NCBI GenBank assembly: GCA_026394435.1
Contig: JAPKYG010000035.1
Location: 1-7,126, forward strand
Length of the DNA stretch: 7,126 bases
Direction: 5' to 3'
Source: Methanobacteriota archaeon
Lineage (GTDB): Archaea > Thermoplasmatota > E2 > DHVEG-1
Positions 5,165 through 7,126 of this stretch are shown here, in pieces (the stretch's first letter is position 1; each line of letters opens with the position of its first letter). A model generated the notes under the pieces. That model saw only the letters and a list, made by a program, of their open reading frames with translations. It ran no database searches and was not told the origin of the DNA. The position numbers and the translations under genes are program-made.

Positions 5165-6756
5165 TAAATCACCTCACCAACATGAGAAAGAAGCAGCCGA
5201 AAGAAGCTCATCCGATACTCGTATGATTCATCAGATGTATCCATCGTACGGCAGTCCTCCTCCGAAGTAAATGGTTCAAACGTTGTTTTCTGCTCTAGAT
5301 AAATCTCCCAGCGTCCATCAGAAACAGATTTCTTTCTTAAACGATCCTTTAAACGTTTCTTTACCCCAATATCAGGACAGACACACTGAACCCTCACCAG
5401 GGCCGCATGATGTTTTACGGCGACATGATGCATCATATCCCGGTATTTTTTCTTCTGAAACGTTGCATCCAGAACAACGTTTTCACTTTTTTTCAGAAAT
5501 GTTGCTGCCCGTTCCATAACCTTTTCATAGGTGTCATCGATTTTTTTTGGATCATAAAGACCAGTGTTGAATTGATCATGATGTTGTTCAAATTGATCAA
5601 TACCAGCGACTTCCTTTCGAACGACATCGGTGTTAATCTGCGTTGCATGGTAATCAACCGCTATTTTACGCGCAACCGTTGATTTACCAGTGCCGGATAA
5701 ACCGCTGACAAGGAATACCAAGGGTTTATTCTTCTGTAAATCAAGTGAAAACAAGCCTGCATAATACCGTGACAAGTCAAAGTATTTCTTCGCGGTTTCT
5801 ACAAGACTGTTCTTTTTCGCTGGGTCAATATGAGGATCATTGAGTTGGAACCCATGGATTTTGCCGCGGACGAACGCTCGATAAGACTTATAGAAATTTA
5901 ACACCGAATAGATATTTATGTCATGACTTTTCTCCACATACTTTTGAATCAGATAGCTAGACAAGTATGGGTAATTCAAGTAATCGAAATCCATGGCTAA
6001 AAACCCGATATCGGAGGCGACATCGCAGAATCGGAATCGGTCGTTAAACTCGATGCAGTCAAAGATATGGATGTTATCACCGGTCACAACGATGTTTCCT
6101 GAGTGTAGGTCTCCGTGGCAATCATAGATTCTCCCTTCTTTCATCCGGCGTCCGAACACCTCTTTTTTCCGTTCGAAAAACTTGGTTGCCGCTTCTTTAA
6201 TATACGAGTACGTCTCATTTGGAACCGTGAGGTTAATCATCGGTTTGGTTTGGTCGAAATTTTCATCAATATTTTGTTTGACTGCTTGTAATTCACCGTA
6301 TTTTTTAATCTCTTCCGAGGGTTCCTGCGTGTTATAAAAATCAACGAGAACCGTACACAGATGATCAATGGTTTCTTCAGAAATTTTCGCTTGTTGAAGC
6401 ATGTTTGTCATGATATATTCTTGGGGGAATTCTTTCATCTTCAATACGTACTCAACGATCGTTCCATCTCCATCGAGTTCAAGGGCGTTATCTTTTTGTG
6501 TGATGGGGAGAACATCGAGATACATGTCAGGGCAGAGTCTCTTATTGAGTCGTAGTTCCTCTTCGCAGAAGTATTTGCGTTTATCTAATGTTGAAAAATC
6601 AAGGAAACCAAAATTCACTGATTTTTTCACCTTGTACGCGTAGGTTCCGGTGAGGGCGACGTAGGAGATATGGGTTTGAAGTAGTTGAACTGAGGTCACA
6701 TGAGGTCCATAAAACTTTGGGTTTTTCAGTTGATCAAACAGCATTCCCTGGTTCAT
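5164..6756 (-). CDS. Two-domain protein: APH-like kinase fused to a P-loop (AAA_33/zeta-like) kinase
   Basis: A 530-aa fusion of the COG2187 and COG0645 families, often labelled bifunctional aminoglycoside phosphotransferase/ATP-binding protein. The true substrate is unknown; drug resistance should not be assumed. The N-terminal domain (about 1-335) opens with YAYKVKKSVNFGFLDFST and carries the catalytic loop HGDLHSGN (214-221) and the metal-binding IFDCIEFN (Asp233). YRAFVRGKI follows near 292-300. The C-terminal domain (about 345-530) has Walker A GLSGTGKS (352-359), NTDVVRK (375-381) and VVLDATF. Both sets of catalytic motifs look intact. I chose the ATG at 6756 over the GTG at 6762 because it lies 26 nt from the TATA centre, as for a leaderless gene. 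It is followed without a gap by Dph2. The architecture is common in bacteria, so ancient transfer is possible but not shown. Confidence 0.9.
   Translation of the reverse strand: MNQGMLFDQLKNPKFYGPHVTSVQLLQTHISYVALTGTYAYKVKKSVNFGFLDFSTLDKRKYFCEEELRLNKRLCPDMYLDVLPITQKDNALELDGDGTIVEYVLKMKEFPQEYIMTNMLQQAKISEETIDHLCTVLVDFYNTQEPSEEIKKYGELQAVKQNIDENFDQTKPMINLTVPNETYSYIKEAATKFFERKKEVFGRRMKEGRIYDCHGDLHSGNIVVTGDNIHIFDCIEFNDRFRFCDVASDIGFLAMDFDYLNYPYLSSYLIQKYVEKSHDINIYSVLNFYKSYRAFVRGKIHGFQLNDPHIDPAKKNSLVETAKKYFDLSRYYAGLFSLDLQKNKPLVFLVSGLSGTGKSTVARKIAVDYHATQINTDVVRKEVAGIDQFEQHHDQFNTGLYDPKKIDDTYEKVMERAATFLKKSENVVLDATFQKKKYRDMMHHVAVKHHAALVRVQCVCPDIGVKKRLKDRLRKKSVSDGRWEIYLEQKTTFEPFTSEEDCRTMDTSDESYEYRMSFFRLLLSHVGEVI
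5168..5175 (-). promoter_or_regulatory. Shine-Dalgarno of Dph2 inside the kinase C-terminal codons
   Basis: GAGGTGAT on the minus strand, 3 nt before the Dph2 ATG, matches the archaeal 16S 3' end over eight bases. It is also the codons for Glu, Val and part of Ile that end the kinase (GEVI, stop). It fixes the Dph2 start and indicates coupled translation. Confidence 0.8.
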
Positions 6757-6777
6757 ACACACTTGGTAGACCCTGGC

Positions 6778-6786
6778 TTTTTATAA
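6778..6786 (-). promoter_or_regulatory. TATA box of the kinase-dph2 unit
   Basis: TTATAAAAA on the minus strand, centred 26 nt before the ATG at 6756. This is the standard archaeal TATA-to-start distance and predicts a leaderless mRNA for the kinase-dph2 pair. Confidence 0.7.
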
Positions 6787-6851
6787 GACTTGTCTTTCAC
6801 GGAGGTGTTTGACTGTTTTCTACAAAGGCATAGCAATAAATTCATGGTGTG

Positions 6852-6865
6852 ACTGATTACTCAGT
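6852..6865. repeat. Short inverted repeat upstream of the kinase promoter
   Basis: ACTGA-TTAC-TCAGT is a perfect inverted repeat with 5-bp arms and a 4-nt centre, placed between the DUF401 terminator and the kinase promoter, about 70 nt from the TATA box. On the minus strand it comes just after the T-tract, so it is not a classical hairpin-then-T terminator. It may be a chance repeat. Confidence 0.3.
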
Positions 6866-6882
6866 AAAAAAGCCAAAAAAAA
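6866..6882 (-). terminator. Double T-tract terminator of the DUF401 gene
   Basis: Three nt past the stop codon, the minus strand carries eight T, then GGC, then six T, with no preceding stem. This is a typical archaeal intrinsic terminator. It separates the membrane-protein gene from the kinase-dph2 unit. Confidence 0.7.
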
Positions 6883-6885
6883 GGT

Positions 6886-7126
6886 TTAGGCAGGAAACAC
6901 AATAATCACAAAGAGCGTTTGAATAAGTAAAAGAGTAATCGCTGCAGGAATAAACATCTTGTACATCCGTGTGGTATCTGTTTTTAAATATTCACTACTC
7001 AAGACATTGCAGAGGTGTATCGGTGAGATGAGGTACCCTATGAGAGAGCTCATGAAAATAAGGCTTGTAAGGCCAATAATATGCACTCCAGTGAACGCGA
7101 AGAACGGGTCAACGAGAGGATAGGAG
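6886..7126 (-). CDS. C-terminal part of a DUF401-family membrane protein
   Basis: The frame is open to the window edge, so only the last 79 complete codons are present and no start lies inside. The internal GTG at 7086 is just a valine codon. Two hydrophobic segments are visible: IIGLTSLIFMSSLIGYLISPIHL and, at the C-terminus, MFIPAAITLLLIQTLFVIIVFPA. They are joined by a polar loop (SSEYLKTDTTRMYK). The GYLISPIHLCNVLSSEYLK string is characteristic of DUF401 (COG1906), polytopic inner-membrane proteins of about 400 aa with a presumed but unproven transport role. The family call rests on that motif. A strong T-tract follows the stop, so it is unlikely to be co-transcribed with the kinase gene. 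Confidence 0.75.
   Translation of the reverse strand, partial: SYPLVDPFFAFTGVHIIGLTSLIFMSSLIGYLISPIHLCNVLSSEYLKTDTTRMYKMFIPAAITLLLIQTLFVIIVFPA

Noticed and set aside
6801..6855. Perfect Shine-Dalgarno GGAGGTG on the plus strand upstream of the kinase, followed by a TTG frame of about 15 codons
   Set aside because: The candidate start overlaps the motif's normal spacing, the peptide is very short, and no plus-strand promoter is evident. Probably chance.
1..7126. CRISPR arrays, insertion sequences, tRNA or rRNA genes, defence or toxin-antitoxin modules
   Set aside because: No regularly spaced long repeats, transposase motifs or cloverleaf arms were seen. The zeta-like kinase domain belongs to a long two-domain protein without an antitoxin partner, so it is not called a toxin.

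Overview
The window comes from an archaeon, almost certainly of the euryarchaeal type. The evidence is the archaeal gene string L44e, S27e, aIF2-alpha, Nop10 and PAC2 next to a GINS subunit, plus RadB and an archaeal-type Dph2 with three separate cluster cysteines. TATA boxes sit at archaeal spacing, and oligo-T terminators lack hairpins. The species cannot be named. Every gene I can support lies on the minus strand, so transcription runs from high to low coordinates.

Reading in that direction: (1) 7126-6886 is the C-terminal end of a DUF401-type membrane protein, closed by a double T-tract. (2) 6756-4148 holds a two-domain APH-like/P-loop kinase whose stop codon overlaps the start of the diphthamide enzyme Dph2. 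(3) 4102-3449 is RadB, with its own TATA box. (4) 3339-2743 is the replication factor GINS51. (5) 2683-487 is a compact operon: L44e, S27e, aIF2-alpha, Nop10 (57 aa) and a PAC2-family proteasome chaperone. Its junctions are overlaps or gaps of at most 11 nt, and it ends in a T-rich terminator. (6) 486-1 is lower in GC (about one third in the stretches counted, against about one half in a PAC2 stretch). It holds an unrecognised small basic protein of 77 aa behind an unusually decorated promoter, and possibly the first codons of an overlapping downstream gene cut by the window edge.

Most of the window is core information processing: ribosomal proteins, initiation factor, rRNA pseudouridylation, EF2 diphthamide modification, replicative helicase accessory factor, recombinase paralogue and proteasome assembly. 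Linkage of replication and translation genes in this arrangement is known in archaea, so regions 2-5 are conserved rather than novel. I see no CRISPR array, insertion sequence, tRNA or rRNA.

The best candidates for something undescribed are the 77-aa gene, with perfect palindromes on both sides of its TATA box, and the tight coupling of the uncharacterised kinase to Dph2. A general pattern is that genes opening a transcription unit have a TATA box 26-30 nt from the start codon (leaderless or nearly so), while internal genes use stop/start overlaps, sometimes with Shine-Dalgarno motifs.
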